Shown here: one piece after another, positions 1-8,895 of the stretch | Numbering within the stretch: the first letter of the stretch is position 1 | How the letters are laid out: the number at the start of each line of letters is the position of its first letter | Assembly (NCBI RefSeq): GCF_902498065.1 | Contig: NZ_CABVIR010000003.1 | Span: forward strand, 496,001-560,000 | Source of the DNA: Pseudomonas fluorescens | GTDB lineage: Bacteria; Pseudomonadota; Gammaproteobacteria; Pseudomonadales; Pseudomonadaceae | DNA: 64,000 bases | Reading direction: 5' to 3' | Translations under genes and position numbers: made by a program | Notes under the pieces: model-generated | Seen by the model: only the letters and a program-made list of their open reading frames with translations | Database searches by the model: none | Told to the model about the DNA's origin: nothing

Positions 1-905
1 ACCTGACACGCTTCGACTCCACGCACGGGCGCTTTCCCGGCGAAGTGAAGGTCGACGGCGATTGTCTGCATATTAATGGCGACTGCGTGAAGGTCCTGCG
101 CAGTGCCACCCCCGAAGGCATCGATTGGGCGTCGCTTGGCGTCGATCTGGTGCTGGAGTGCTCCGGCGCTTACCACACCCGCGAAGATGGCCAGCGCTTC
201 CTCGACGCCGGTGCGCCGCGCGTGTTGTTTTCCCAGCCGATGGCCAGCGAGGCGGATGTCGACGCCACCATCGTCTACGGCGTTAACCAGGATTGCCTGA
301 CCGGCGACGAGTTGCTGGTGTCGAATGCGTCCTGCACCACCAACTGCGGCGTGCCGCTGTTGCGCCTGCTGGATCAGGCCATTGGTCTGGAATACGTGTC
401 GATCACCACCATCCACTCGGCGATGAACGATCAGCCTGTCATTGACGCCTATCATCACGAAGACCTGCGCCGCACGCGTTCGGCGTTTCAATCGGTGATT
501 CCGGTGTCCACTGGTCTGGCGCGTGGCATCGAGCGCCTGTTGCCGGAACTTGCCGGGAGAATTCAGGCCAAAGCCGTGCGGGTGCCGACGGTTAACGTGT
601 CTTGCCTCGACATTACGATGCAGACCGTGAGCGACACCGACGCCACCGAGGTCAACCGGATTCTGCGCGAGGCTGCCACCAGCGGCCCGCTCAAAGGCCT
701 GCTGGCCTACACCGAGTTGCCTCACGCCAGTTGCGATTTCAACCATGATCCACATTCGGCGATCGTCGATGCCAGTCAGACTCGAGTTTCCGGCCCGCGG
801 CTGGTGAACATCCTGGCCTGGTTCGACAACGAATGGGGTTTTGCCAACCGAATGCTGGACGTTGCAGAACACTATCTGCAAACAGCTGCCTCTCCAAAAC
901 AGTAG
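1..905 (+). CDS. epd: D-erythrose-4-phosphate dehydrogenase (5' end outside window)
   Basis: NAD-dependent oxidation of erythrose 4-phosphate to 4-phosphoerythronate, the first step of the DXP-independent pyridoxal-phosphate route; cytoplasmic. The frame is open from base 3, and the GAPDH-fold core is visible. The active-site segment reads SNASCTTNC, the catalytic Cys motif of the GAPDH/Epd family, and the C-terminus has WFDNEWGFANR, also typical. The true start lies upstream of the window, so a GTG at 45 should not be taken as the start. The gene is followed after 12 bp by pgk, the usual epd-pgk order. A GAPDH paralogue is the main alternative, but the Epd context and the sequence around THGRFPGEV favour Epd. 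Confidence 0.93.
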   Translation, partial: LTRFDSTHGRFPGEVKVDGDCLHINGDCVKVLRSATPEGIDWASLGVDLVLECSGAYHTREDGQRFLDAGAPRVLFSQPMASEADVDATIVYGVNQDCLTGDELLVSNASCTTNCGVPLLRLLDQAIGLEYVSITTIHSAMNDQPVIDAYHHEDLRRTRSAFQSVIPVSTGLARGIERLLPELAGRIQAKAVRVPTVNVSCLDITMQTVSDTDATEVNRILREAATSGPLKGLLAYTELPHASCDFNHDPHSAIVDASQTRVSGPRLVNILAWFDNEWGFANRMLDVAEHYLQTAASPKQ

Positions 906-917
906 GAAATGCGACCC

Positions 918-2081
918 ATGACCGTGTTGAAGATGACCGACCTCGATCTGCAAGGTAAGCGCGTACTGATCCGCGAAGACCTCAACGTCCCAGTCAAGGA
1001 CGGTGTTGTCACCAGCGATGCGCGAATCCTGGCCTCGCTGCCGACCATCAAGCTGGCCCTGGAAAAAGGCGCGGCCGTGATGGTCTGCTCGCACCTTGGC
1101 CGCCCGACCGAAGGCGAGTTCTCGGCCGAGAACAGCCTCAAGCCAGTCGCCGACTACCTGAGCAAGGCTCTGGGCCGTGAAGTGCCGCTGGTGGCCGATT
1201 ACCTGGGCGGCGTTGACGTGAAGGCCGGCGACATCGTCCTGTTCGAAAACGTGCGCTTCAACAAAGGCGAGAAAAAGAACGCTGACGAACTGGCCCAGCA
1301 ATACGCCGCCCTGTGCGACGTGTTCGTGATGGACGCCTTCGGCACCGCGCACCGCGCCGAGGGTTCGACCCATGGCGTCGCCAAGTTCGCCAAAGTCGCC
1401 GCCGCTGGCCCGCTGCTGGCCGCTGAACTGGACGCACTGGGCAAAGCCCTCGGCGCCCCGGCCCAGCCAATGGCGGCCATCGTTGCCGGTTCCAAGGTCT
1501 CGACCAAACTCGACGTGCTGAACAGCCTGAGCCAGATCTGCAATCAGCTGATCGTCGGCGGCGGCATTGCCAACACCTTCCTGGCCGCTGCCGGTCATCC
1601 AGTCGGTAAATCCCTGTACGAGCCGGACCTGCTGGACACCGCCCGCGAAATCGCTGCGAAAGTCAGCGTGCCTCTGCCGGTGGACGTTGTCGTTGCCAAG
1701 GAATTCGCTGAAAGCGCCACTGCGACCGTCAAGCTGATCGCCGACGTCGCGGCAGACGACATGATCCTGGACATCGGCCCGCAGACTGCGGCGAATTTCG
1801 CCGAGCTGCTGAAGTCGTCCAAGACCATCCTGTGGAACGGCCCGGTCGGCGTGTTCGAATTCGACCAGTTCGGTAACGGCACCAAAGTGCTGGCCCAGGC
1901 CATTGCCGAAAGCTCGGCGTTCTCCATCGCGGGCGGCGGCGACACCCTGGCGGCCATCGACAAATATGGCGTTGCGGATCAGATCTCCTACATTTCTACC
2001 GGTGGCGGCGCATTCCTAGAATTCGTCGAAGGTAAGGTGTTGCCGGCGGTTGAAGTCCTGGAAAGTCGGGCCAAGGCCTGA
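918..2081 (+). CDS. pgk: Phosphoglycerate kinase
   Basis: Reversible phosphoryl transfer between 1,3-bisphosphoglycerate and ADP in glycolysis and gluconeogenesis. The product is 387 residues, normal for bacterial PGK. Family landmarks are visible: the N-terminal substrate loop REDLNVP, the SHLGRP motif, the NGPVGVFE segment and the C-terminal GGGDT nucleotide-binding motif. An in-frame ATG at 909 sits directly on the AGGAA ribosome site (about 903-907), so the ATG at 918, with normal spacing, is preferred. It is likely cotranscribed with epd. Confidence 0.96.
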   Translation: MTVLKMTDLDLQGKRVLIREDLNVPVKDGVVTSDARILASLPTIKLALEKGAAVMVCSHLGRPTEGEFSAENSLKPVADYLSKALGREVPLVADYLGGVDVKAGDIVLFENVRFNKGEKKNADELAQQYAALCDVFVMDAFGTAHRAEGSTHGVAKFAKVAAAGPLLAAELDALGKALGAPAQPMAAIVAGSKVSTKLDVLNSLSQICNQLIVGGGIANTFLAAAGHPVGKSLYEPDLLDTAREIAAKVSVPLPVDVVVAKEFAESATATVKLIADVAADDMILDIGPQTAANFAELLKSSKTILWNGPVGVFEFDQFGNGTKVLAQAIAESSAFSIAGGGDTLAAIDKYGVADQISYISTGGGAFLEFVEGKVLPAVEVLESRAKA

Positions 2082-2115
2082 GGTCGCTGATTTGGCCAGG
2101 CAAGGGAGTGTTCAC

Positions 2116-2337
2116 ATGGTCAAGACGCTAGCGCTGTTGATCGTTGCGGGGTCCCTGGCCGCTTGCGGGAGTAACCCGAAAGCCAAGCCGGACCCTGCGC
2201 CGCAGTCGGTGGAGAAAGGCTGCTACCAGGCTGACTGGCAAGCGGAAACCAATCCGGTGCTCAACAAGCGTTCCGGGCCTGATGGACTGGACAAATACGA
2301 AACACAGACCCCCGCCAAGGAACGTGGTTGCCCTTGA
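2116..2337 (+). CDS. Small conserved lipoprotein of unknown function
   Basis: A 73-residue product with a short lipoprotein signal peptide ending in the lipobox LAAC. The mature part is about 55 residues, rich in Lys, Pro and Glu, with two further Cys (GCY near the middle and a C-terminal GCP) that could form a disulfide. AAGGGAG at about 2102-2107 is a good ribosome site for ATG 2116. It begins 34 bp after pgk and is followed by a second lipoprotein gene, so both probably share the pgk transcript. I do not recognise the family. Confidence 0.72.
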   Translation: MVKTLALLIVAGSLAACGSNPKAKPDPAPQSVEKGCYQADWQAETNPVLNKRSGPDGLDKYETQTPAKERGCP

Positions 2338-2393
2338 CGGGTCTGACTCCTTACTCAGGGCTGACAGCGTGCGCCGTCGGTCGAGGAACACGG

Positions 2394-2726
2394 ATGAAAG
2401 GTTTTATCGCCATTACGGCGCTGGCTCTGCTGGCAGGTTGCTCGAATTTCAACCTGTTCAAGCCGGCCGAATCGACGGACAGCTGGATCACCTGGACCTG
2501 CGACAGTCAGGCCAAAGTGGTTTGGCGCTACACCGACGACACCCGCAAGGCCGTCGACGTGCGCCTCGGCGGGGCCGATCAGGTCTATCGCTTGAAGCTC
2601 GAGCCGGGCGCCGAAGGTTCGCTGTACAGCAACGACATGCTGGCGCTTCACATAAAAGGTGAGGAAGGCCTGGTTTACTGGGTAGCCACCAACGATTTGA
2701 TCGGCCGCGGTTGTAAAGCGCAGTAA
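2394..2726 (+). CDS. MliC/PliC-like lysozyme-inhibitor-type lipoprotein
   Basis: A 110-residue product with signal peptide and lipobox LLAGC. After about 25 residues comes a single small beta domain with WTCDS, a YRL strand, the GSLYSND segment and a terminal IKGEEGLVYW segment. These align by eye with the S-x-x-Y and K-G-x-x-A conserved positions of the MliC family (membrane-bound inhibitors of C-type lysozyme). Two Cys (WTC and GRGC) bracket the domain. GAGGA at about 2383-2387 supports the ATG at 2394. The family call is from motif resemblance only. Confidence 0.6.
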   Translation: MKGFIAITALALLAGCSNFNLFKPAESTDSWITWTCDSQAKVVWRYTDDTRKAVDVRLGGADQVYRLKLEPGAEGSLYSNDMLALHIKGEEGLVYWVATNDLIGRGCKAQ

Positions 2727-2746
2727 TTGACACGCCACGGTCCTAA

Positions 2747-2836
2747 TGTGGGAGCGAGCCTGCTCGCGATAGCAGTCTCACAGCCGCTGCACTGGTGACT
2801 GCAAGATCGCTATCGCGAGCAGGCTCGCTCCCACAA
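2747..2836. repeat. REPIN (paired inverted REP), GAGCCTGCTCGC type
   Basis: Two arms of the sequence TGTGGGAGCGAGCCTGCTCGCGATAGC lie in inverted orientation around a spacer of about 35 bp, between the lipoprotein gene and fba. Each arm contains its own palindrome (GCGAGCCTGCTCGC), the layout of Pseudomonas REPINs. Confidence 0.9.
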
Positions 2837-2976
2837 GGGTTCCGGGCAGTTCTCAGATTCAGGCAACACCGAATTCGCAGCCCGGGCCTAACCCCCGATC
2901 TGCAATAACTTGAATAGCCGCCGCCGCTCCGGCAGGCTGGCACGATTAACGACCCAAACCGGGAGAGACACACACA

Positions 2977-4041
2977 ATGGCACTTATCAGCATGCGCCAG
3001 ATGTTGGACCACGCAGCCGAATTCGGTTACGGCGTTCCAGCCTTCAACGTCAACAACCTTGAGCAGATGCGCGCCATCATGGAAGCCGCTGACAAGACTG
3101 ACTCCCCGGTGATCGTCCAGGCTTCGGCCGGTGCTCGCAAATACGCCGGCGCGCCGTTCCTGCGTCACCTGATCCTCGCGGCAATCGAAGAATTCCCGCA
3201 CATCCCGGTGTGCATGCACCAGGACCACGGCACCAGCCCTGACGTCTGCCAGCGCTCCATCCAACTGGGCTTCAGCTCGGTCATGATGGACGGTTCCCTG
3301 GGCGAAGACGGCAAGACCCCGACCGACTACGACTACAACATCCGCGTTACCCAACAAACCGTGGCCTTGGCGCACGCTTGCGGCGTCTCGGTAGAAGGCG
3401 AGCTGGGCTGCCTGGGTTCGCTGGAAACCGGCATGGCCGGTGAAGAAGACGGCATCGGCGCCGAAGGCGTTCTGGATCACAGCCAGATGCTGACCGACCC
3501 GGAAGAAGCCGCTGACTTCGTCAAGCGCACCCAGGTCGACGCCCTGGCCATCGCCATCGGCACCAGCCACGGCGCGTACAAGTTCACCAAGCCGCCTACC
3601 GGCGACGTGCTGGCCATCGACCGCATCAAAGAGATCCACAAGCGCATCCCGAATACCCATCTGGTGATGCACGGTTCGTCTTCGGTTCCGCAAGACTGGC
3701 TGGCGATCATCAACCAGTACGGCGGCGACATCAAAGAAACCTACGGTGTGCCGGTTGAAGAAATCGTCGAAGGCATCAAGCACGGCGTGCGCAAGGTCAA
3801 TATCGACACCGACCTGCGCTTGGCATCCACCGGTGCGATGCGTCGCCTGATGGCCACTAACCCGAGCGAGTTCGACCCGCGTAAGTTCTTCGGCGCGACT
3901 GTAACGGCGATGCGTGATGTGTGTATCGCTCGCTACGAAGCCTTCGGTACCGCCGGCAACGCTTCGAAGATCAAGCCGATCTCGCTGGAAGCGATGTATC
4001 AGCGTTATCTGAAAGGTGAGTTGAACGCCAAGGTCAACTAA
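2977..4041 (+). CDS. fba: Class II fructose-1,6-bisphosphate aldolase
   Basis: Zn-dependent cleavage/condensation of fructose 1,6-bisphosphate with dihydroxyacetone phosphate and glyceraldehyde 3-phosphate. It has 354 residues, the length of the 'Calvin-cycle subtype' class IIB enzymes found in pseudomonads. Zinc-site motifs are visible: VCMHQDHG with its His, EGELGCLG with Glu, AIGTSHG and the HGSSSVP His. GGGAGAG at about 2961 precedes the ATG. Its own intergenic region separates it from the epd-pgk-lipoprotein group, and a strong terminator follows. Confidence 0.96.
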   Translation: MALISMRQMLDHAAEFGYGVPAFNVNNLEQMRAIMEAADKTDSPVIVQASAGARKYAGAPFLRHLILAAIEEFPHIPVCMHQDHGTSPDVCQRSIQLGFSSVMMDGSLGEDGKTPTDYDYNIRVTQQTVALAHACGVSVEGELGCLGSLETGMAGEEDGIGAEGVLDHSQMLTDPEEAADFVKRTQVDALAIAIGTSHGAYKFTKPPTGDVLAIDRIKEIHKRIPNTHLVMHGSSSVPQDWLAIINQYGGDIKETYGVPVEEIVEGIKHGVRKVNIDTDLRLASTGAMRRLMATNPSEFDPRKFFGATVTAMRDVCIARYEAFGTAGNASKIKPISLEAMYQRYLKGELNAKVN

Positions 4042-4063
4042 GCCTTCAGCGTTTGAGTTGCAC

Positions 4064-4093
4064 AAAAAACCCGCCGAGACAGGCGGGTTTTTT
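4064..4093 (+). terminator. Rho-independent terminator after fba
   Basis: CCCGCC (4070-4075) pairs with GGCGGG (4082-4087) around a 6-nt loop and is followed by six T. An A-run upstream makes it usable on the other strand too, where it would end the convergent alginate lyase gene. Confidence 0.9.
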
Positions 4094-4103
4094 GTGGGTG
4101 ATG

Positions 4104-4772
4104 CTATTTATCGTGATCAATATCCAGCTTGCTGAACGTCACTTTCCCGCCTTCACTGGTGTACCCGGTGTTGTCCTGCACATACACCCCGGCCTTGAAG
4201 TACAGCGGTTTGACCCGCCACGTCGCGCTGATGTTGGTGTCCCATTGGTAACCGGCGGCACTGATGCCCAGCGCCCCGCCGGGGCTCAGGTGGATGAGGT
4301 AGGAAAATTCGTGGTCCAGCTTCACGCCGGTGGCGATGGTGATCACCCGGCCTTCATCATCATCAGGGTGCATGCGCACTTTGGCGACGATGTTGCCGGT
4401 CTTGCTGCTGGTCTTGTACTGGTACTCGACCTTGACCATGGGCTTCTGGCTTTCATAGGCGTGGATCTGGCCAATGACGATTTTGCCCGAGCTCGGCACC
4501 TGGTTCACCGCCAGGGTGGCACGCAAGGAATTGTCGGCGTCCGGGTAATACCAGTTTTTCAGGGTGCCGTTACTGTAGGTTTCCCGCAGTTCGGTGCGCG
4601 GATATTTCGCGTTTTCGGTTTTCGTACCGGTCACTGGGGACCAGAAAAACAGGGTGCCGGTGTCGGAATTGAAGTATTGATCCTTGAAACCATTCACCAG
4701 TTTGGCTGTTTCAACGGTGTACGGCGGGTTGCCGACGGGAACACTGAGGTTCCAGGATGCGAGATCGATCAT
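4104..4772 (-). CDS. Polysaccharide lyase family 7 (alginate lyase)
   Basis: A 222-residue single-domain alginate lyase 2 (PL7) protein, expected to cleave alginate by beta-elimination. The three diagnostic PL7 strands are present: RTELRE (catalytic Arg region), GQIH (catalytic His), and YFKAGVYVQ with the catalytic Tyr. GGAAG upstream selects the ATG at 4772 over one 30 bp upstream. There is no signal peptide, so it is predicted to be cytoplasmic or exported another way. It diverges from a c-di-GMP-type regulator gene. Confidence 0.9.
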   Translation of the reverse strand: MIDLASWNLSVPVGNPPYTVETAKLVNGFKDQYFNSDTGTLFFWSPVTGTKTENAKYPRTELRETYSNGTLKNWYYPDADNSLRATLAVNQVPSSGKIVIGQIHAYESQKPMVKVEYQYKTSSKTGNIVAKVRMHPDDDEGRVITIATGVKLDHEFSYLIHLSPGGALGISAAGYQWDTNISATWRVKPLYFKAGVYVQDNTGYTSEGGKVTFSKLDIDHDK

Positions 4773-5094
4773 AGGCAAAGCTTCCACGGATTTTTGCAGC
4801 ACGGACGTACCAGAAGCTCTAGCACGCGCCTTGGAGGGCGGTCTTTATAAGCGTAGAAGGCCATTTTGTTAACGTCTGTCTGACAGATGGATGACGTCAA
4901 AATCCTGTTAAAAGGCCATCTTTCCCGGTTTTAGCGGGCTGTAGAGGCGACCGTTAGTCGGCAAATGAACCCTTTGGTTAAATGATGGCGTACTGACACC
5001 TTCTGCTTTTGCAGATCCCGGTCTAGAGTGAAGGCTTGTTACTTGTCCGGTTTTCACGAGAAACCGGCCTGACGCCCCGACATAGAGAAGCAGC
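4773..5094. other. Divergent intergenic region, PL7 lyase / REC-GGDEF-EAL gene
   Basis: The region holds the promoters of two diverging genes and is AT-richer than its flanks. I see no convincing sigma-70 pair, operator or RNA. The octamer AAGGCCAT is repeated around 4857 and 4912. Small ORFs here look spurious. Confidence 0.4.
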
Positions 5095-7218
5095 ATGGAA
5101 TGCGCGCAACCCCCGCCAGCCGAAGGCAGCTCAACCCTTTTAATCGTCGATGATTACCCTGAAAACCTGATCAGCATGCGCGCGTTGCTGCAGCGCCAGG
5201 ACTGGCAGGTCATCACTGCTGCGTCCGGTTTCGAAGCCCTCAGCCTTTTACTCGAGCACGATATCGACCTGGTGCTGCTGGATGTGCAGATGCCGGGCAT
5301 GGACGGCTTTGAAGTCGCGCGCCTGATGCGCGGCAGCCAGCGCACCTGCCTGACGCCGATCATTTTCCTTACCGCCAATGAACAGTCCCAGGACGCCGTG
5401 ATCAAGGGCTATGCCAGCGGTGCGGTGGATTACCTGTTCAAACCGTTCGATCCGCAAATTCTCAAGCCCAAAGTCCAGGCACTGCTCGAGCATCAGCGCA
5501 ATCGTCGGGCGTTGCAGCGTCTGAGCCACGATCTGGAGGTCGCGCGCGCCTTTAATGCGTCGGTGCTGGATAACGCCGCCGAAGGCATCCTGGTCGTCGG
5601 CGAGGACGGGCTGATCCGCTTTGCCAACCCGGCGATGTCGCGGCTGCTCAATGCCAAACTGCAAGACCTGCAAGGCAAAGAGTTTCTGGATTACCTGCAA
5701 AAGCCACATATACCGATCTGGGCCGATTCCGAGCTACTCGCCGGCTACAAGCGCGGCGAAACCTTGCGCCTGCATGATGCGCTGTTGCGTACGGCTCCCG
5801 GCCAGCAGGTGCCCGTGGCGCTGTCTTGCGCACCGCTGCCCACCGAACAATGTGCGATGGTGGTGACGGTGCTGGACATGTCGGTGGTGCGCCACCTGCA
5901 TCAGCAACTGGAATTCCAGGCGGTGACCGACCCTTTGACCGGGTTGCTCAACCGCCGGGGGTTTTATCAGACCGTGGAGAACCTGCTGCTGCGCGGCGAA
6001 CGTTCCGACAGCGCGTGGGTGTTGTTGTACCTCGATCTCGACGGGTTCAAGCGGGTCAACGATTCCCTCGGCCACGATGCCGGCGACCGCGTGTTGCGCT
6101 GGGTCTCCGAGCAGTTGAAGGCGTGTTTGCGGCCGTTCGACATTCTGGCGCGCATGGGCGGCGATGAGTTCACGGCGCTGCTCGATCTGGAGTTTCCCGA
6201 GCAAGCGGCGAAGATTGCCGAGAAGCTGATTGAACGGGTGTCGATCTGTCAGCAGATTGAGGGTCTGGACATCGCCCTTGGCGCCAGTATCGGAATTGCC
6301 ACGTTTCCGGATTGCGGGGCTAATCTCGATGGTTTGCTGCGAGCGTCCGACATCGCGATGTACGAAGCCAAGCGTGCCGGGCGTCAGCAATATCGCTTCT
6401 ATGACCATGAAATGAACGGCCGGGCGCGTTCACGGTTGATGCTCGAAGAAAGTGTGCGCACCGCCATCGAAAACCGCGATTTCAATCTGGTGTATCAGCC
6501 GCAGGTAGCCATTGCCGGAGGGCAGATTCGCGGGTTCGAGGCACTGCTGCGCTGGCAGCATCCAAGTGTCGGCGACGTGCCGCCCGGGCTGTTTTTGCCG
6601 TTGCTGGAAGAGGCGCGGTTGATCAGTCGTCTGGGCAGCTGGATTTATCATCGCGGCGCCGGGCAACGCAAAGCCTGGGAAACCTTGTTTGCCGAGGACT
6701 TGGTGCTGGGCGTCAGTTTGAGCAGTACACAGTTCGGCATGCCCAACCTGGTCACCGAGTTGCGTCAGGTGCTGGAGCGCCATGGCTTGCAGGCGCGGCA
6801 TCTGGAAGTCGAGGTCACGGAAGAGGCCTTGATGCATAACCCCGAGGAAACCCGCAAACAACTACGCCTGCTGCGTAATCTGGGGGTGCGGGTGGCGCTG
6901 GACGATTTCGGTTCCGGGCCGTGCTCGTTGTCACATCTGCGGGACCTGGAGCTGGACACGCTCAAGCTTGATCGCCATCTCATCGCTCGCTTGCCAGCGT
7001 CTTCACGGGATGCGGCACTGGTGCGCAGTGTGATCGACCTGTGCAAACAATACGGAATGCTGGTGATCGCTGAAGGGGTTGAGACGGTCGAGCAATATGA
7101 ATGGCTGCAAGCCAATGGTTGCGAGTATGTGCAAGGTTTCCTGGTCGCTCGGCCGATGATGGCTGAGGACGTCGCAGACTTTTTGCAGCCGTTCGACTGG
7201 AGCGCGTTGATCGACTGA
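5095..7218 (+). CDS. Response regulator with REC-PAS-GGDEF-EAL domains
   Basis: A 707-residue cytoplasmic c-di-GMP signalling protein. The receiver domain (about 14-130) has the acidic pair D19-D20, phosphoacceptor D63 (LLDVQMPG) and the conserved KPF lysine. A PAS-like segment follows (about 155-265). The GGDEF domain (about 275-435) has an intact GGDEF signature and an RPFD inhibitory-site motif five residues upstream, so cyclase activity is plausible. The EAL domain (about 450-700) has FEALLRW, a DDFGSG motif and VIAEGVET. The metal-ligand Asn of the usual NLS motif is Ser (GVSLSSTQF), so phosphodiesterase activity may be weak or lost. No cognate kinase lies next to it. Confidence 0.93.
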   Translation: MECAQPPPAEGSSTLLIVDDYPENLISMRALLQRQDWQVITAASGFEALSLLLEHDIDLVLLDVQMPGMDGFEVARLMRGSQRTCLTPIIFLTANEQSQDAVIKGYASGAVDYLFKPFDPQILKPKVQALLEHQRNRRALQRLSHDLEVARAFNASVLDNAAEGILVVGEDGLIRFANPAMSRLLNAKLQDLQGKEFLDYLQKPHIPIWADSELLAGYKRGETLRLHDALLRTAPGQQVPVALSCAPLPTEQCAMVVTVLDMSVVRHLHQQLEFQAVTDPLTGLLNRRGFYQTVENLLLRGERSDSAWVLLYLDLDGFKRVNDSLGHDAGDRVLRWVSEQLKACLRPFDILARMGGDEFTALLDLEFPEQAAKIAEKLIERVSICQQIEGLDIALGASIGIATFPDCGANLDGLLRASDIAMYEAKRAGRQQYRFYDHEMNGRARSRLMLEESVRTAIENRDFNLVYQPQVAIAGGQIRGFEALLRWQHPSVGDVPPGLFLPLLEEARLISRLGSWIYHRGAGQRKAWETLFAEDLVLGVSLSSTQFGMPNLVTELRQVLERHGLQARHLEVEVTEEALMHNPEETRKQLRLLRNLGVRVALDDFGSGPCSLSHLRDLELDTLKLDRHLIARLPASSRDAALVRSVIDLCKQYGMLVIAEGVETVEQYEWLQANGCEYVQGFLVARPMMAEDVADFLQPFDWSALID

Positions 7219-7264
7219 ATTCGCTACACTGGCGGCCTTTCAATAATTGATGTTGCCCGCTCCG

Positions 7265-7756
7265 ATGACTGCGTTGAAATACCTCCAGGCCTATCCCGTT
7301 GAATTGCAGGACCAGGTGCGCGGGCTGATCACCGAAGGTCGGCTGGGCGATTACCTGGATAAGCGATACCCGCAAAAGCACGACGTTCAGAGTGACAAGG
7401 CGCTCTATGCCTTTGCCCTCGACCTCAAGCAGGAATACCTGCGTAACGCCCCGGCCATCGACAAAGTGTTGTTCGACAACCGTCTGGACCTGACCCACCG
7501 TGCCCTCGGTCTGCACACCACCATCTCGCGAGTGCAGGGCGGCAAACTCAAGGCCAAGAAGGAAATTCGCGTGGCTTCGCTGTTCAAGGAAGCGCCTTGC
7601 GAGTTTCTGAAAATGATCGTGGTGCATGAGCTGGCGCACTTCAAGGAATCGGATCACAACAAGGCGTTCTACAAATTGTGCGAACACATGTTGCCGGGGT
7701 ATCACCAGGTCGAATTCGATTTGCGGGTGTACCTGACGTGGCGGGATATGCAGTAG
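7265..7756 (+). CDS. YgjP-type (M48/DUF45) metallopeptidase
   Basis: A 163-residue zinc-metallopeptidase-like protein with VVHELAHFKESDHNKAFY: an HExxH pair, a downstream His, and the D-H-N/K-x-F-[YW] segment seen in YgjP/WLM-type proteins. There is no signal peptide. Upstream in-frame TTG/ATG codons at 7247/7250 exist; the ATG at 7265 gives a conserved-looking N-terminus (MTALKYLQ), but no strong ribosome site decides. It is followed 16 bp later by a small winged-helix gene, probably in one operon. The substrate is unknown. Confidence 0.8.
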   Translation: MTALKYLQAYPVELQDQVRGLITEGRLGDYLDKRYPQKHDVQSDKALYAFALDLKQEYLRNAPAIDKVLFDNRLDLTHRALGLHTTISRVQGGKLKAKKEIRVASLFKEAPCEFLKMIVVHELAHFKESDHNKAFYKLCEHMLPGYHQVEFDLRVYLTWRDMQ

Positions 7757-7772
7757 CCGAAGGAGTGTATGG

Positions 7773-8069
7773 ATGGACGTGAGCAAGACCAAAAGCAGCT
7801 TCTATCGCCGGTTATACGTGGCGTACCTGATCGACAGCGGGCTGGCCAGCAGCGTTCCGGCATTGACCGAAGCGACCGGCATGCCCCGGCGCACGGCGCA
7901 GGACACCATTGCGGCGTTGGCGGATCTGGACATTATTTGCGAGTTCGAGCAGGAAGAGGGCGCGCGCAATCATGCCGGGCGTTATCGGATTCGCGAGTGG
8001 GGAGCGATTGATCGGGGGTGGATCGAGCGCAATCTGCGGCAGATCAAAGCGGTGTTGGAGTATCCCTGA
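7773..8069 (+). CDS. Small winged-helix transcriptional regulator
   Basis: A 98-residue protein made of one winged helix: a helix-turn-helix around residues 25-55 (PALTEATGMPRRTAQDTIAAL) and a short wing (RYRIREWG). AAGGAG at about 7760 is well placed for ATG 7773; an out-of-frame ATG at 7769 should be ignored. It sits close behind the YgjP-type peptidase gene. The target is unknown. Confidence 0.78.
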   Translation: MDVSKTKSSFYRRLYVAYLIDSGLASSVPALTEATGMPRRTAQDTIAALADLDIICEFEQEEGARNHAGRYRIREWGAIDRGWIERNLRQIKAVLEYP

Positions 8070-8094
8070 AATTTGCGGTGCCAGTTATGACGCC

Positions 8095-8182
8095 ATCGCG
8101 GGCAAGCCCGCTCCTGCAAGGGATGCGCCGTGTGCAAATCCGGCGGCCACGCAAATCCTGCAGGAGCTGGCTTGCCCGCGAT
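8095..8182. repeat. REPIN, GGGCTTGCCCGC type
   Basis: Inverted arms ATCGCGGGCAAGCCCGCTCC and GGAGCTGGCTTGCCCGCGAT lie between convergent genes. The second arm has one altered stem base. Confidence 0.85.
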
Positions 8183-8189
8183 AGGGCCC

Positions 8190-8642
8190 TCAAGGACGAC
8201 GCATCCCGATATGCGGAATACCATCCTCGAGGTATTCCTCACCCGCGACGACAAATCCGTACCGCCCGTAATACCCCTGCAAATGCGCCTGGGCCGACAA
8301 ATAAACCGGCACCTCAGGCCAGCGTTTTTCCGCCTGCTTCAACGCCTGGGCGATCAGTTCATGACCCAACCCTTTGCCGCGCGCCTCCGGGGCAGTAAGT
8401 ACCCGGCCGATCACTACATCGCCGCCCTGTAGTTCCGGGTCGAGCAAGCGCAGGTACGCCACCAGCCGATCACCGTTCCAGGCCATCAAGTGGCAGGTGT
8501 CACCCTCCAGATCCTGGCCGTCCACGTCCTGATAGACGCATTTCTGCTCCACAACGAAGACCTCTGCGCGTAGCTGCAGAATGGCGTACAGCTGCTCTTT
8601 GCCCAGATCGCTGTGGTGCTTGCAGATCCAATCGATTGTCAT
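8190..8642 (-). CDS. elaA: GNAT N-acetyltransferase, ElaA family
   Basis: A 150-residue cytoplasmic acetyltransferase. It matches ElaA in length and in the N-terminal LYAILQLRAEVFVVEQ-x-C-x-Y-x-D-x-D-x-D pattern. The acetyl-CoA loop is R-x-x-x-x-G-x-G (ARGKGLG), and a GYYGRYGF motif lies near the C-terminus. GGAATGTGAAG upstream supports ATG 8642 over a longer form. The physiological substrate of ElaA is not known. Confidence 0.88.
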   Translation of the reverse strand: MTIDWICKHHSDLGKEQLYAILQLRAEVFVVEQKCVYQDVDGQDLEGDTCHLMAWNGDRLVAYLRLLDPELQGGDVVIGRVLTAPEARGKGLGHELIAQALKQAEKRWPEVPVYLSAQAHLQGYYGRYGFVVAGEEYLEDGIPHIGMRRP

Positions 8643-8895
8643 CTTCACATTCCGTTGACCAAGTCGATTCGATACTAATCGCCTGGACGGAAGATGTCTG
8701 TAAGGCTGGGGAGTCTGTGAGAAAGGCCAAAATGCCATCATTCATTTCGCGCGGCGTTGTCTTCTTTGTGTAATCTGGGATGAAGCGCTGCGCAGTGGCT
8801 TTGATGAGCTAATGTCAGTACTTGGGTTTCGCCGGTACGGGGCCTGGGAGTTTTGGCTGAAACGTCGGGCAGCCGCCCGCTAAGGATTTTCGAGC

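Noticed and set aside
4908-5096. 62-codon minus-strand frame in the PL7/REC-GGDEF-EAL gap
   Set aside because: No ribosome site or recognisable feature, and it occupies the promoter region of the plus-strand gene.
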